Source: an uncultured Lachnoclostridium sp. (GTDB taxonomy: Bacteria; Bacillota; Clostridia; Lachnospirales; Lachnospiraceae). From it: a DNA stretch of 64,000 nt. A model generated the notes under the pieces. It was not told the origin of the DNA. It saw nothing but the letters and a program-made list of their open reading frames with translations, and ran no database searches. The stretch covers positions 1 through 64,000 of the forward strand of contig CALWDO010000003.1 of assembly GCA_944376715.1 (NCBI GenBank). Reading direction: 5' to 3'. The translations under genes and the position numbers were made by a program. Numbering within the stretch: the stretch's first letter is position 1; each line of letters opens with the position of its first letter. Shown in pieces: positions 16,607 through 24,865 of this stretch.

Positions 16607-17284
16607 CTATTTTCCAGCCGCGCAGCCGTCCTGTCCCAGGATAAACTGCACCACTTCCTCCAGGGTGTCCACCACAGCGATGGCCCCGGCATTTTGAAGC
16701 TCTCCTTCCGGGGCAAAACCCATGGACAGCCCCAGGCATGGAATCCCGTGCACCGCAGCGCCTTCCACGTCATGCTTCCGGTCTCCTACCATCAGCACTT
16801 TCTTCTTCTCTTCCTCTGACAGATTCATCTGACGCAGAACTTTGGCGATCACCTGGTCTTTCGTACGGCAGGATTCGTCCAGAGATCCTCCGCAGATATA
16901 ATCAAAATATTTCGTCAGCCCGAACATTTCCAGTGTCTCTATCAGATACGGTTCCGCCTTGCAGGTCGCCGTGGCCAGTACCTTTCCCGCGGCCTTCAGG
17001 CGTTCCAGCATCTGCGGCACCCCGTCGAACATCCGGTTCTGATGAATGCCGTACTTACTGAAATACTCCCTGTAATAGACCACGCCCTGTCTGGCCTCTT
17101 CCAGAGACAGTCCTGCAATCTCTGTAAAAGAATCGATCAGCGGCGGCCCCACATACAGCTCCAGCCTCTTCGGATCCGTCTCCTCCACTCCCAGCTTGGA
17201 GAGCGCATACTGCACACTTTTCGTGATCCCCTCCTGGGAATCTGAAAGAGTGCCGTCCACATCAAATAATATATACTGGTACAT
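16607..17284 (-). CDS. HAD-family phosphatase, phosphoglycolate phosphatase-like
   Basis: The 225-residue haloacid-dehalogenase hydrolase has motif I FDVDGTLSDS (nucleophile Asp8 in the ATG form), a helical cap, a motif II threonine in TATCKA, and motif III/IV in VLMVGDRKHDVEGA. This is the GpH/PgpH-like subclass that removes phosphate from small metabolites; the substrate is not predictable. The ATG at 17284 is 8 bases from GGAGG; a GTG one codon upstream is the alternative start. Confidence 0.9.
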   Translation of the reverse strand: MYQYILFDVDGTLSDSQEGITKSVQYALSKLGVEETDPKRLELYVGPPLIDSFTEIAGLSLEEARQGVVYYREYFSKYGIHQNRMFDGVPQMLERLKAAGKVLATATCKAEPYLIETLEMFGLTKYFDYICGGSLDESCRTKDQVIAKVLRQMNLSEEEKKKVLMVGDRKHDVEGAAVHGIPCLGLSMGFAPEGELQNAGAIAVVDTLEEVVQFILGQDGCAAGK

Positions 17285-17330
17285 CACTTTATCCTCCTGT
17301 CAAAAGGATACCTTTTCTTCCTTTCCCATG

Positions 17331-18245
17331 TCAATGGTCCGTTGAACGAACTTTACCCGGCTGTTCTGTGTCCTTCTGCGCGCGAAGGCGCGTCACAATA
17401 TAATCCCGCATCTTCTGTACCGCCGGAGCCTGCACCGCCGCGTGAAGACTTGCCAGCACGATCGTCCGTTTCTCGTCCACATCCAGAGGGTAGACATCTA
17501 CCGGGAAATTCAGACTGCGGATCACAAGCTCCGGCACCAGGCACAGGCCGTATCCGCCCATTACCAGCGCTATAGACGACATATCGTCGATAATATAACT
17601 GTTGCCCCTCACCGGCAGCCCGTATTTTTTCATAAAAGTGCTGACGTCCGCGTCGCAGCCTTCCATCTGCGTCACAAATTTCTGTGTCCTCAGCTCTTCG
17701 ATGGTGATATAGCCTGGATTTTTTGTCTTGAACCCTTTTGGGGTCACGCAGACGATCCGGTCTTCGTATACCGGCTCATAATTCAGATCCCCCACACTCA
17801 GCAAAGACAAAAATCCCAGATCTACGATTCCATCCCGCAGCCAACGGTTCACATCGTCGTAAGTCCCCTGATAGATCTCCACCCGCACATTGGGATACTC
17901 CCGCTGAAAATCCTTCAAAAGTCCCGGCATCCATTCCACACAGGCACTGTTAAAAGTCCCCAGACGCACAGATCCCTTCTGCAGTCCGTTGAACTGGGCT
18001 ACCGCCTGCTGCAGGTACTCGTCGCTGTTCAAGACATTTTTAATATATGGGAACAACTCTTTCCCATAATTCGTCAGGCTCACGCCCCGTCTGCTCCTCA
18101 CAAACAGAGGCGATCCCAGCTCTTCCTCCATAGAAGCCACCGCGTGGCTGACCGCCGACGGCGTCAGCTGCAGTGCCTGCGCCGCTTTCTGAAAGCTGCC
18201 CTGATCCGCCACAGCCATGAATACCTGGTAGGATAATAATGTCAT
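17331..18245 (-). CDS. LysR-family transcriptional regulator
   Basis: The 304-residue protein has an N-terminal winged HTH (about 1-60: SFQKAAQALQLTPSAVSHAVASMEEELG) and a periplasmic-binding-like effector domain (about 90-295: GSVRLGTFNSACVEWMPGLL, VDLGFLSL). No divergent target gene is adjacent: upstream is a terminator and another minus-strand gene. The target and inducer are therefore unknown. It has its own promoter and an AGGTG ribosome site before ATG. Confidence 0.95.
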   Translation of the reverse strand: MTLLSYQVFMAVADQGSFQKAAQALQLTPSAVSHAVASMEEELGSPLFVRSRRGVSLTNYGKELFPYIKNVLNSDEYLQQAVAQFNGLQKGSVRLGTFNSACVEWMPGLLKDFQREYPNVRVEIYQGTYDDVNRWLRDGIVDLGFLSLLSVGDLNYEPVYEDRIVCVTPKGFKTKNPGYITIEELRTQKFVTQMEGCDADVSTFMKKYGLPVRGNSYIIDDMSSIALVMGGYGLCLVPELVIRSLNFPVDVYPLDVDEKRTIVLASLHAAVQAPAVQKMRDYIVTRLRAQKDTEQPGKVRSTDH

Positions 18246-18306
18246 ATAATCACCTGAATTTCTTTCATCTTAAACATGAAAATAATGAATTTTACTTATG
18301 TATAAA

Positions 18307-18335
18307 ACTATATTAAAATGAGATCATAAAGTCAA
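18307..18335 (-). promoter_or_regulatory. Promoter of the LysR gene
   Basis: On the minus strand TTGACT (18330-18335), a 17-base spacer and TATAGT (18307-18312) lie about 60 bases upstream of the start codon. Confidence 0.8.
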
Positions 18336-18378
18336 CACCAGATGTTATTTCTTTTGTTGTATAAATGTGTTTGCGATG

Positions 18379-18409
18379 AAAAACGGAGGGGTCAGTCCCC
18401 TCCGTTTTT
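18379..18409. terminator. Intrinsic terminator between the 95-residue gene and lysR
   Basis: Strong arms (AAAAACGGAGGGG and CCCCTCCGTTTTT) form a symmetrical hairpin able to work on both strands. It ends transcription of the upstream minus-strand gene before the LysR promoter. Confidence 0.9.
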
Positions 18410-18421
18410 CATATATTATTC

Positions 18422-18709
18422 TCATTGTAAAATCAACGTTCTGCCCTCTCCCATAATCCAGTCGTAGGCCTGATCCAGACCTTCCTCAGAAAACGGGAAA
18501 TCTTTGCTCTTCTTTTTTTCATCCTCCGTATGCTTCAGCGCGAACGGCTCCGGCCAGACGATCACCCGAAGCACCGTCTGTGCTGCCGCCTCTTCCGTTT
18601 CTCCCGGGATCTCTGTCTTGCCGATCCAGAACCGGAGTCCTCTGTCCGAACCGGTAAAGGCCTCCTTTTTATAAAACGGAAGATGGAACAAATCTATGCG
18701 TTCTACCAT
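18422..18709 (-). CDS. Conserved hypothetical protein, 95 residues
   Basis: Not recognised. The product is a small soluble protein with no signal peptide or membrane segment. It begins MVERIDLFHLPFYKKEAFTG and carries a basic/acidic cluster (KHTEDEKKKSK) before a C-terminal helix ending GRTLILQ. It follows the zinc-ribbon membrane protein gene by 19 bases and is closed by a strong terminator, so the two form a small operon. The ATG has a GGAG-type ribosome site. Confidence 0.7.
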   Translation of the reverse strand: MVERIDLFHLPFYKKEAFTGSDRGLRFWIGKTEIPGETEEAAAQTVLRVIVWPEPFALKHTEDEKKKSKDFPFSEEGLDQAYDWIMGEGRTLILQ

Positions 18710-18728
18710 AAAGACCTCTCCTCTTTCT

Positions 18729-19703
18729 CTACAGGACCGTATCCTTTATGGTAACCGTCACCCAGCCGCCATCATAATTGAATCCGATCTCCAGGCCCAC
18801 GGGCGTGTAAAACATTACTCTGGTATCCGGATCGCTCAGGTACTGAAGCAGTTCCTCGTCGGAAGCATTCTCCACAAAATCCACGCTTCCGTTCTGATAG
18901 GAATCACGGGCGCGGAACTGTCTTACCAGTTCTTCGTCCACCGTCGTCATCTCTTCCGGGGGCATCACCTCTCCCGTATCCATCCGGAATGTAATCGCTC
19001 TCACCACCGGAATCGTCATCCCCTGATCGTACAGGCTGTGCTGAACAACCACGCTCAGCGTGTCTTCATCCATATAGGTCACATAGCTATAGCTGGACAC
19101 GCCGCCATAATAGTCCTGATAAGAATCCCGATACTTACACGCCAGTTCCCGGATCCCGGCGTTCACCGAATCGTATTTGCCGGCGTCATCTCCCGATACC
19201 ACCGGATATACGCAGTCATAAGTGCATCCGTTGTCCGGATCATCCGGATACAGGGACTCCGACTGCCAGAGCACCTGATAACTGCAGTCCAGTGAAGTTG
19301 CGTCTGTGATCTCCTGATAAAACTCGTCATCCGCATCCGGCACATACGGCTCATAGCTGTCATACCCGCCATAATAGTCCCCGCCGCCGTTATAATAATC
19401 ATAATACCGGTCAAAACCGTCGGTAACGCTCCGGTCCACGCTGTCCGTCATGATACTTCCAAATGTAAGCGCTCCCACAAAAACCAGAATCATCACTATG
19501 GCCAGGACACCCGCTATAATACCAATGCAGGCGAGCACTTTGCCAGCCGATCCGCTTCTTTTGTCTCTGGGAGGCTTTTTATCCGTTCTTCTTCCGGAAG
19601 CGTCTTTCGCGCCTCTCTTGGTGTATCCGCAGCTCTGGCATACTCCATTATGCATCACCGCTCCGCATTTGGGACAAAAGCCAAACTCTCCCTGTTCCTC
19701 CAT
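18729..19703 (-). CDS. Zinc-ribbon membrane protein with an RsiV-like extracytoplasmic domain
   Basis: The 324-residue protein starts with a zinc ribbon (FCPKCGAVMHNGVCQSCGYT), a basic linker, and one membrane segment (about 58-85). A low-complexity Tyr/Gly/Asp stretch follows (YYDYYNGGGDYYGGYDSY). The extracytoplasmic domain (about 130-324) resembles DUF4163/DUF3298, as found in RsiV-type lysozyme-sensing anti-sigma factors. No sigma-factor gene is adjacent, so a sensing role is inference. The ATG has an AGGAGG ribosome site. Confidence 0.75.
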   Translation of the reverse strand: MEEQGEFGFCPKCGAVMHNGVCQSCGYTKRGAKDASGRRTDKKPPRDKRSGSAGKVLACIGIIAGVLAIVMILVFVGALTFGSIMTDSVDRSVTDGFDRYYDYYNGGGDYYGGYDSYEPYVPDADDEFYQEITDATSLDCSYQVLWQSESLYPDDPDNGCTYDCVYPVVSGDDAGKYDSVNAGIRELACKYRDSYQDYYGGVSSYSYVTYMDEDTLSVVVQHSLYDQGMTIPVVRAITFRMDTGEVMPPEEMTTVDEELVRQFRARDSYQNGSVDFVENASDEELLQYLSDPDTRVMFYTPVGLEIGFNYDGGWVTVTIKDTVL

Positions 19704-19832
19704 ATCTGTCTCCTCCTGAATAGCCGGTCTGTGTATTTCGTCAATGATACTTATTTAGCGTACCACAAAACAGGGTTTTGTTCAACAGCCAGCTTGAGAC
19801 GAACAGAATTCGTCTTCGTAAATCCGCATTTC

Positions 19833-19861
19833 TTGACTATACAAAATATTTCTGCTACGCT
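19833..19861 (+). promoter_or_regulatory. Promoter of the S51-like gene
   Basis: TTGACT (19833-19838), a 17-base spacer and TACGCT (19856-19861). The intergenic stretch 19704-19923 otherwise holds only a small hairpin (GACGAA/TTCGTC) near 19798. Confidence 0.65.
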
Positions 19862-19923
19862 GACCGTATCAAAGGCTCACAAACACCCTAAAAACAGGAA
19901 AAACAACAGGAGGAATATATATT

Positions 19924-20640
19924 ATGAAATGCTTTCTCACCAGCAGCCCCATAATCCCAAACACGGAAGAGCTCAATCCGGCAAACGGTTTTATCGACAG
20001 ACTTAAGTCCAGTCTGCCCGGTCAATGCAACGCTCTCTTCATCAGCTCTGATCCGGACGATTATATACATATGGACCGGTTTGCAGAATCCGTAAAATCA
20101 GCTTTTAAAGCGTCCGGCTTTTCATTCAGCGGTTTTACCGTACTTGACCGCCGGAATCAGGGATCTGCTAAAAATCTGGTAGACCATGCCGATTTTATCA
20201 TCCTTGCGGGCGGCCATGTTCCCACACAGAACAAGTTTTTTACACAGATTTCCCTGCGTGATCTTCTGCACTCTTATGACAAAATCGTCATGGGCATCAG
20301 CGCCGGATCCATGAACAGCGCCGATGTGGTCTACGCGCAGCCGGAACTGGAAGGGGAAGCGATCGACGCCGGTTATCAGAGATTTCTCCCCGGCCTTGAC
20401 CTGACCAAAACAATGATTCTTCCTCATTATCAGATGATAAAAGACAACATTCTTGACGGAATGCGGATAATAGAAGATATCACATATCCGGACAGCCAGG
20501 GCAGGAAATTCTACGCGTTGGTAGACGGCAGTTATCTTTATATTGATAACGGGCAGGAAGAGATCTGCGGGGAAGCATATCTGATCGCAGATGGAAAGAC
20601 TGCCCAAATATCTGCTTTGGGCGAGACTGTTGCAATCTAA
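19924..20640 (+). CDS. Peptidase S51-type (class I glutamine amidotransferase-like) protein
   Basis: The 238-residue protein has the GAT-like fold of peptidase family S51 (dipeptidase E, cyanophycinase). Evidence is ADFIILAGGHVPTQNKF and the nucleophile elbow MGISAGSMNSAD with its serine near 125, then ILPHYQ with a possible catalytic histidine. No cyanophycin synthetase gene is visible here, so a peptidase acting on small Asp-peptides is the more general guess. It is a single gene with its own promoter and an AGGAGG ribosome site, on the strand opposite its neighbours. Confidence 0.85.
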   Translation: MKCFLTSSPIIPNTEELNPANGFIDRLKSSLPGQCNALFISSDPDDYIHMDRFAESVKSAFKASGFSFSGFTVLDRRNQGSAKNLVDHADFIILAGGHVPTQNKFFTQISLRDLLHSYDKIVMGISAGSMNSADVVYAQPELEGEAIDAGYQRFLPGLDLTKTMILPHYQMIKDNILDGMRIIEDITYPDSQGRKFYALVDGSYLYIDNGQEEICGEAYLIADGKTAQISALGETVAI

Positions 20641-20705
20641 TACTTCTTATAATCAAAAGGAGAAGCAAAATATTCCAGCAAAAGAACACTTTGTTCCTCC
20701 TGATA

Positions 20706-20985
20706 TTATCTTTTCTCCACCGCGTCAAACGGACACGCTTCCATACAGTTGCCGCAGTGCAGGCAGTGTTCCTGTTGAATAACCGGCGGTTTCACGAACA
20801 GATCAAAAATTCTTTCGTTCCCTCTGCCGCCTGAAACACCTCCAGCGCCGAGTGAATCCCGTCTTTCAATATCCGCGGATAATCCTTTGTCTCCACAATT
20901 AAACATGCCTTTATTATAACATCAATAGTTACATTTCGGTTGATTCTGTATTTCAGAACCAACCGGCTGTATATGCAAACTCTTT
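20706..20985 (-). pseudogene. Remnant of a 4Fe-4S ferredoxin-type protein, frameshifted
   Basis: Two overlapping minus-strand frames together read as one protein end. The first gives IKACLIVETKDYPRILKDG...AAEGTKEFLICS. The second continues VKPPVIQQEHCLHCGNC, then MEACPFDAVEKR, which is a clear CxxCxxCxxxCP iron-sulfur motif. A frameshift lies near 20800-20820. No start codon with a ribosome site or N-terminal domain is present. It is most likely the decayed C-terminus of a larger iron-sulfur or flavodoxin-like protein. Confidence 0.55.
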
Positions 20986-21891
20986 TCAATTTTCCTGATT
21001 TTTGAAGGCATAATGAATCATACTGACTCCCAGCGCCAGTATAAGAATACACACTGCCATTCCCGTGATCGCGTTCATCCGGTTCGCATCCAGGCCGCCC
21101 TCTCCCTGAAAAGACGCCAGCATGGTCGCCTGAAGTGTAAGCATGGAAACCAGCGCATCCGCCACCCCGATATTCCGGATCGTGATCAGGACCGGAGACT
21201 GTGTCTTCCTGACTTTCACCATATTGACCACAGCCATCGTGATCTTATAAAAAGTATATGTGGCTATGGATATCACCACGATCTCTGAATATCTTTTGGC
21301 CGTATCCTGGGCGATCGTCAGCAAAATCACTCCGGTCAGGGCAAAATTCAGCACCAGGAGCAGGATCCCGTCTGTCTTGATCACAGACAGTTCTTTCTTT
21401 CTGATCATTTTCCGGTCTTCCAAACGGGATATTTTTCTTCCCGCGCTTACCGCACGGTACCGCATGAGTCCCAGCAGGCTGTAATAAACCGCCATCGTAA
21501 TGAACCAGACCGACTGATTCATGATGCCGAGCACGCCGTTGTATATTGTATAAATCACATTGATCAAAAAGGGAGGAATTGTCGTCATCAGAGTTCGGAA
21601 CGTATAATCGGCGAAAAAGCGTTCTCCCAGCGGATTCTTTTTCACCGCCAAAAGAATACGGTCGACGATTCCGCTTCTCAGGTCTTTGTACAGGCACACG
21701 CAGGCCAGCGCCACCAAAACCGCTGCCAGGACATAAACCGCGGTCCCGGCTGCCATAGGCAGTATCCCTTTTTCAGCCTGTACGATGGATAATACGGAGA
21801 CAATTATGGTTCCCAAATAGACAACCGGACGGTTCGGGTCTATTTTTTCATTTTTTAAGTCCTTTCCTGTTTTTAAGTCTCTCTGTCTCAT
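20986..21891 (-). CDS. Polytopic membrane protein of unknown function
   Basis: The 301-residue protein has about seven to eight hydrophobic segments: pairs near 25-65, 98-140 and 170-215, and two near the C-terminus. A basic loop RKISRLEDRKMIRKK lies mid-protein. Family not recognised. It begins about 10 bases downstream of the microcompartment-shell-like gene, so the two are probably co-transcribed. No transporter or enzyme motif is visible. Confidence 0.75.
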   Translation of the reverse strand: MRQRDLKTGKDLKNEKIDPNRPVVYLGTIIVSVLSIVQAEKGILPMAAGTAVYVLAAVLVALACVCLYKDLRSGIVDRILLAVKKNPLGERFFADYTFRTLMTTIPPFLINVIYTIYNGVLGIMNQSVWFITMAVYYSLLGLMRYRAVSAGRKISRLEDRKMIRKKELSVIKTDGILLLVLNFALTGVILLTIAQDTAKRYSEIVVISIATYTFYKITMAVVNMVKVRKTQSPVLITIRNIGVADALVSMLTLQATMLASFQGEGGLDANRMNAITGMAVCILILALGVSMIHYAFKNQEN

Positions 21892-21901
21892 CGGCCCGGA
21901 T

Positions 21902-22207
21902 TCACTCGCTGTCGGAATCTGCAGCTTTTACCTTCTGCACAGCCGCCTCTACGGCCGCCACATCTCCCAGGATGCCCAGACAGGTCATATGCTGCGGGCA
22001 GCTTCCCATGATTTCGAAAACTTCCACATCCGACGCTTTCTGCGCCACATCACTGGCAAAAATCATATCGCATACGCTGCCCTGCACAAGAGCAAGCGCC
22101 GCATTCTGCCGGAATAATTCTTCCAGATTGTCTTTCCTTGCCCTCCTGCCTATGATTTCTTTTGTCCCCGGCGATACGGTTTTCATAATTCTGATCTTTA
22201 CTGCCAC
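21902..22207 (-). CDS. Orphan bacterial microcompartment shell protein, permuted EutS/PduU type
   Basis: This 101-residue protein carries a circularly permuted BMC domain. The N-terminal strand KIRIMKTVSPGTKEII resembles the EutS/PduU start (RIIQEYVPGKQVT). ALALVQGSVCDMIFASDVA, QKASDVEVFEI and LGILGDVAAVEAAVQKV follow the order of EutS ([20 protein letters not shown]...). Such proteins form hexameric shell tiles. No other shell genes or signature enzymes occur in the window, so its role here is unclear. The start is GTG, 8 bases after AAGGAGG. Confidence 0.8.
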   Translation of the reverse strand: MAVKIRIMKTVSPGTKEIIGRRARKDNLEELFRQNAALALVQGSVCDMIFASDVAQKASDVEVFEIMGSCPQHMTCLGILGDVAAVEAAVQKVKAADSDSE

Positions 22208-22210
22208 TGT

Positions 22211-23649
22211 TTATGCCTCCTTCGTTTTTTCTGCATTTTCATAATCATCTGCAAGAATAATTTTGCAGCGTTTCTTATAACACGCAATTCCATATTTCAG
22301 GATATGTTCTGTCCCCTCATCCCGAAATCCTTCCGCATACCGTTTGCGTTCAATCTGCTTCAGTGCCTCTTTACAGGCATCCTCCAATTTTCCATCCTCC
22401 GCATATTTCACTTCAATTACGATACCAAACTTTTCATCTTCGCTTCTTACAAGGATATCACTGTATCCATCTCCGGATTCTTTATTAGAAGATATAATCC
22501 ATGTATCCTTGTACCCCAGAAGCCCCAGAAGAATTCCATGATAAAAATTCTCTTTCATAGGCCTTTTCACAAAGGTATCCCGGATACTGATCGTTTTCCG
22601 CAGATAATTCGAAAATCCTTCCTCCGCTTTTGCTGCATCTCCGTTCTTTAAAGCGTCACAAAAAGCATTTACCGCATCCCCGTTCTTTTTAATATCCTCT
22701 TTAAAGAACTCCATGATCTGATCCGTAAAAATCTCGCGGATCTCCATATTGGGAATTGCCAGGTTGAAAACCTTTCTTTCCTGTTTCCCACGCTGAGTAA
22801 GATATCCCGTGGTAAAGAGGACGCTCCAGATATTATCAATGGAATTGTACATGTCTTTATACGTTAATTCCTCATGAATCTCCTTTTTAATGACCTCTCC
22901 CGCGACAAGCCTTTCGATCTCATTTTTTGTTGTGCCGGCATATGCTCCCTGAATGAATTTCTTTACCGCCTCATTGCTGCTGGTATTGGACCAATAATTC
23001 TGAGGAGCTGCGTTGCAATCAGCCTGCAGATCATCACAATAATTGACGACATCCCACGGACAATACACCTGCACATTGCCAAACTGATATCCATCATACC
23101 ATTCCTTAACATCCTCACACTTCCAAGAAAGGTTATAATACTCCAGCAGCTTTCTTACTTCACTGTCCGCAAATCCAAAATATTCATCAAATCGGACGTC
23201 TGCCACAGACATAACTTTCAGATTATTCAGACCGGTAAAAATGCTTTCTTTTGAGATACGCATACAGCCGGTCAACACCGCAAATTCCAGACTGTCATTC
23301 GTCTTCAGCGCCTGCTGAAATAAATTACGTATCAGAACAATCATCTGATCATAATATCCCTGGTCGCAGGCTTTCGATAACGGTACATCATATTATCAAA
23401 AGACGTAAGACGTTCACTGTCCAAAAGGCACTGGAACCGGCGGGCTTGCGCATTGATCATCTGAATGGTCAACTCCCGAGCCGTATCAAAGGAAGCAGCA
23501 TCGATCCCTTTCAAAGAGATTGAAATGACCGGAAACTTCCCCATGTATTCTTCGCACAAAGAAACCTCTTTTGCGATTGCCAGCCCTTCAAAAATCTCTT
23601 TACTGCCATTCAGGTCAAAAAAGCATTTTAACATGCTCATATTTAAAAT
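22211..23649 (-). pseudogene. Decayed AAA-ATPase-like / PD-(D/E)XK nuclease superfamily gene
   Basis: The family (AAA-ATPase-like plus PDDEXK_9, over 500 residues when intact) is recognisable in two frames. 23341-23649 encodes LNMSMLKCFFDL...GKFPVISISLKGIDAASFDTA...RLTSF. 22211-23375 encodes YDVPLSKACDQGYYDQM, then TGCMRISKESIFTGLNNL, WYDGYQFGNVQVYCPWDV, and the nuclease motif YSDILVRS...GIVIEVKY. Missing parts are the N-terminus including the Walker A P-loop, and a block of roughly 40 codons that should precede YDVP and includes most of the Walker B LIDEYD. The downstream fragment could still be translated from 23344. Confidence 0.85.
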
Positions 23650-23677
23650 TTAGTTTATACCTTTGGTTTTATACCAT

Positions 23678-24061
23678 TCAGACGGTTATCTCAATCTGGT
23701 TCCCTTCCAGATCCACAATACAGCTCTCATAATATCCGTCGCCTGTAGTGCGCGGTCCGCTGACGACTTCGAAACCATCCGCTTTCAGCCGCTTCGTCAG
23801 TTCGTCGACCAGTTCCCTGCTGCCCACACTGAAAGCAACATGCGCGAATCCGGTCCTTGCCAACGCCTTTTCTGCATCGTCCATGCCCGGCTTAGTCATG
23901 ATCTCCAGCCGCGCGCCGTCTTCAAAGGACAGAAAGTAAGAGCGAAAATCCGTATTCCGGTTGTGATATCCGGCGCCGGAAACGGCTCCAAAATATTTTT
24001 CAAAGAAATCTCTGGTCTTTTCCAGATCCTTCACATACATCGCCACATGTTCTATCCTCAT
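23678..24061 (-). CDS. VOC family (glyoxalase/dioxygenase-like) protein
   Basis: The 127-residue protein has two beta-alpha-beta-beta-beta modules. It begins [25 protein letters not shown], has [10 protein letters not shown] at its middle, and ends [18 protein letters not shown]. The His (residue 5), His near 73 and Glu near 122 positions fit metal ligands of glyoxalase-fold enzymes. Substrate cannot be inferred. It is probably transcribed with the isochorismatase-type gene upstream. Confidence 0.88.
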   Translation of the reverse strand: MRIEHVAMYVKDLEKTRDFFEKYFGAVSGAGYHNRNTDFRSYFLSFEDGARLEIMTKPGMDDAEKALARTGFAHVAFSVGSRELVDELTKRLKADGFEVVSGPRTTGDGYYESCIVDLEGNQIEITV

Positions 24062-24130
24062 AGAATATCCTCCCGCAATCTTTTTACAAAAATATCGTTA
24101 CCGCAAATATACATAAGCGTTTTCCCGACA

Positions 24131-24670
24131 TCACGGTTCCTTTCCTTCATTGACAACGTGAATCTGACAGGCCTCCATAGCTTTCAGCGCAGTCCTGTGG
24201 CTCTCCGGCGTCACCCCGGCGCAGCATGCCGCATCTACCGTGATCACCATCTCCGGCGCAAAAGCCTTCATCGTCATGGCATTGCTGATCACGCAGATAT
24301 CCGTGCACACGCCGACCAGTTCCGCTTCCTCATAGCCCTCTTCACTTAAATACCGCCCCAGTTCCATGCTGCCAAACGTACCTTTTCCCACCTTTTTGCC
24401 CGACTGGTCCGCCGCGTCCTTAAGCTCCGGGATGATCTGCCAGCCTTCCGTTCCCCTGATACAGTGGGGGACGGGCAAATTCTTCCCCTCCTGAGTATCC
24501 AGATAATCTTCTCCATGCGTATCCATAGTGAAAATCAGATCCGTTCCGCTCTCCTGCGCGGACTTTATTTTTGCCGCCACATTCGGCACAATCGCACGGC
24601 ACTGCTCGTTTCCCAGCGCTCCGGTTATGAAATCTACCTGCATATCAACTACGATCAATGCTTTTTTCAT
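24131..24670 (-). CDS. Isochorismatase-family cysteine hydrolase, nicotinamidase-like
   Basis: The 179-residue protein has VVDMQVDFITGALGN with the catalytic Asp (9), a lysine in KVGKGTFGS (near 95), and the nucleophile Cys in VGVCTDICVISNAM (near 125), forming the Asp-Lys-Cys triad. The region FTMDTHGEDY...HC matches the metal-binding DxHxxD/H pattern of nicotinamidases. NAD salvage from nicotinamide is therefore likely. Related amidases cannot be excluded. Confidence 0.88.
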   Translation of the reverse strand: MKKALIVVDMQVDFITGALGNEQCRAIVPNVAAKIKSAQESGTDLIFTMDTHGEDYLDTQEGKNLPVPHCIRGTEGWQIIPELKDAADQSGKKVGKGTFGSMELGRYLSEEGYEEAELVGVCTDICVISNAMTMKAFAPEMVITVDAACCAGVTPESHRTALKAMEACQIHVVNEGKEP

Positions 24671-24821
24671 GTTTCTACCCGACCTTTCATAAAATGCTAT
24701 AATTCCTGTTTATTATATCACAGCAAAGCCGGTGCAGCGAGGATGTTTTTTGCTTTACTTTGACCGGGTAGATATCAGAGAAGCGCATACAGCAGAATCA
24801 AGCCTGTCTGATCCCTCTGGA

Positions 24822-24861
24822 ATAAAAACAGAGCTGCAGAGGATCTCTCCCCGGCAGCTCT
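24822..24861 (-). terminator. Intrinsic terminator after metA
   Basis: Arms AGAGCTGC and GCAGCTCT are followed by GTTTTTATT on the minus strand. It lies within 10 bases of the metA stop. Confidence 0.85.
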
Positions 24862-24865
24862 TTCA

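Noticed and set aside
16513..16773. Upstream extension of prmA
   Set aside because: It overlaps the HAD gene and its terminator. ATG 16512 has AAGGAGG and the family start.
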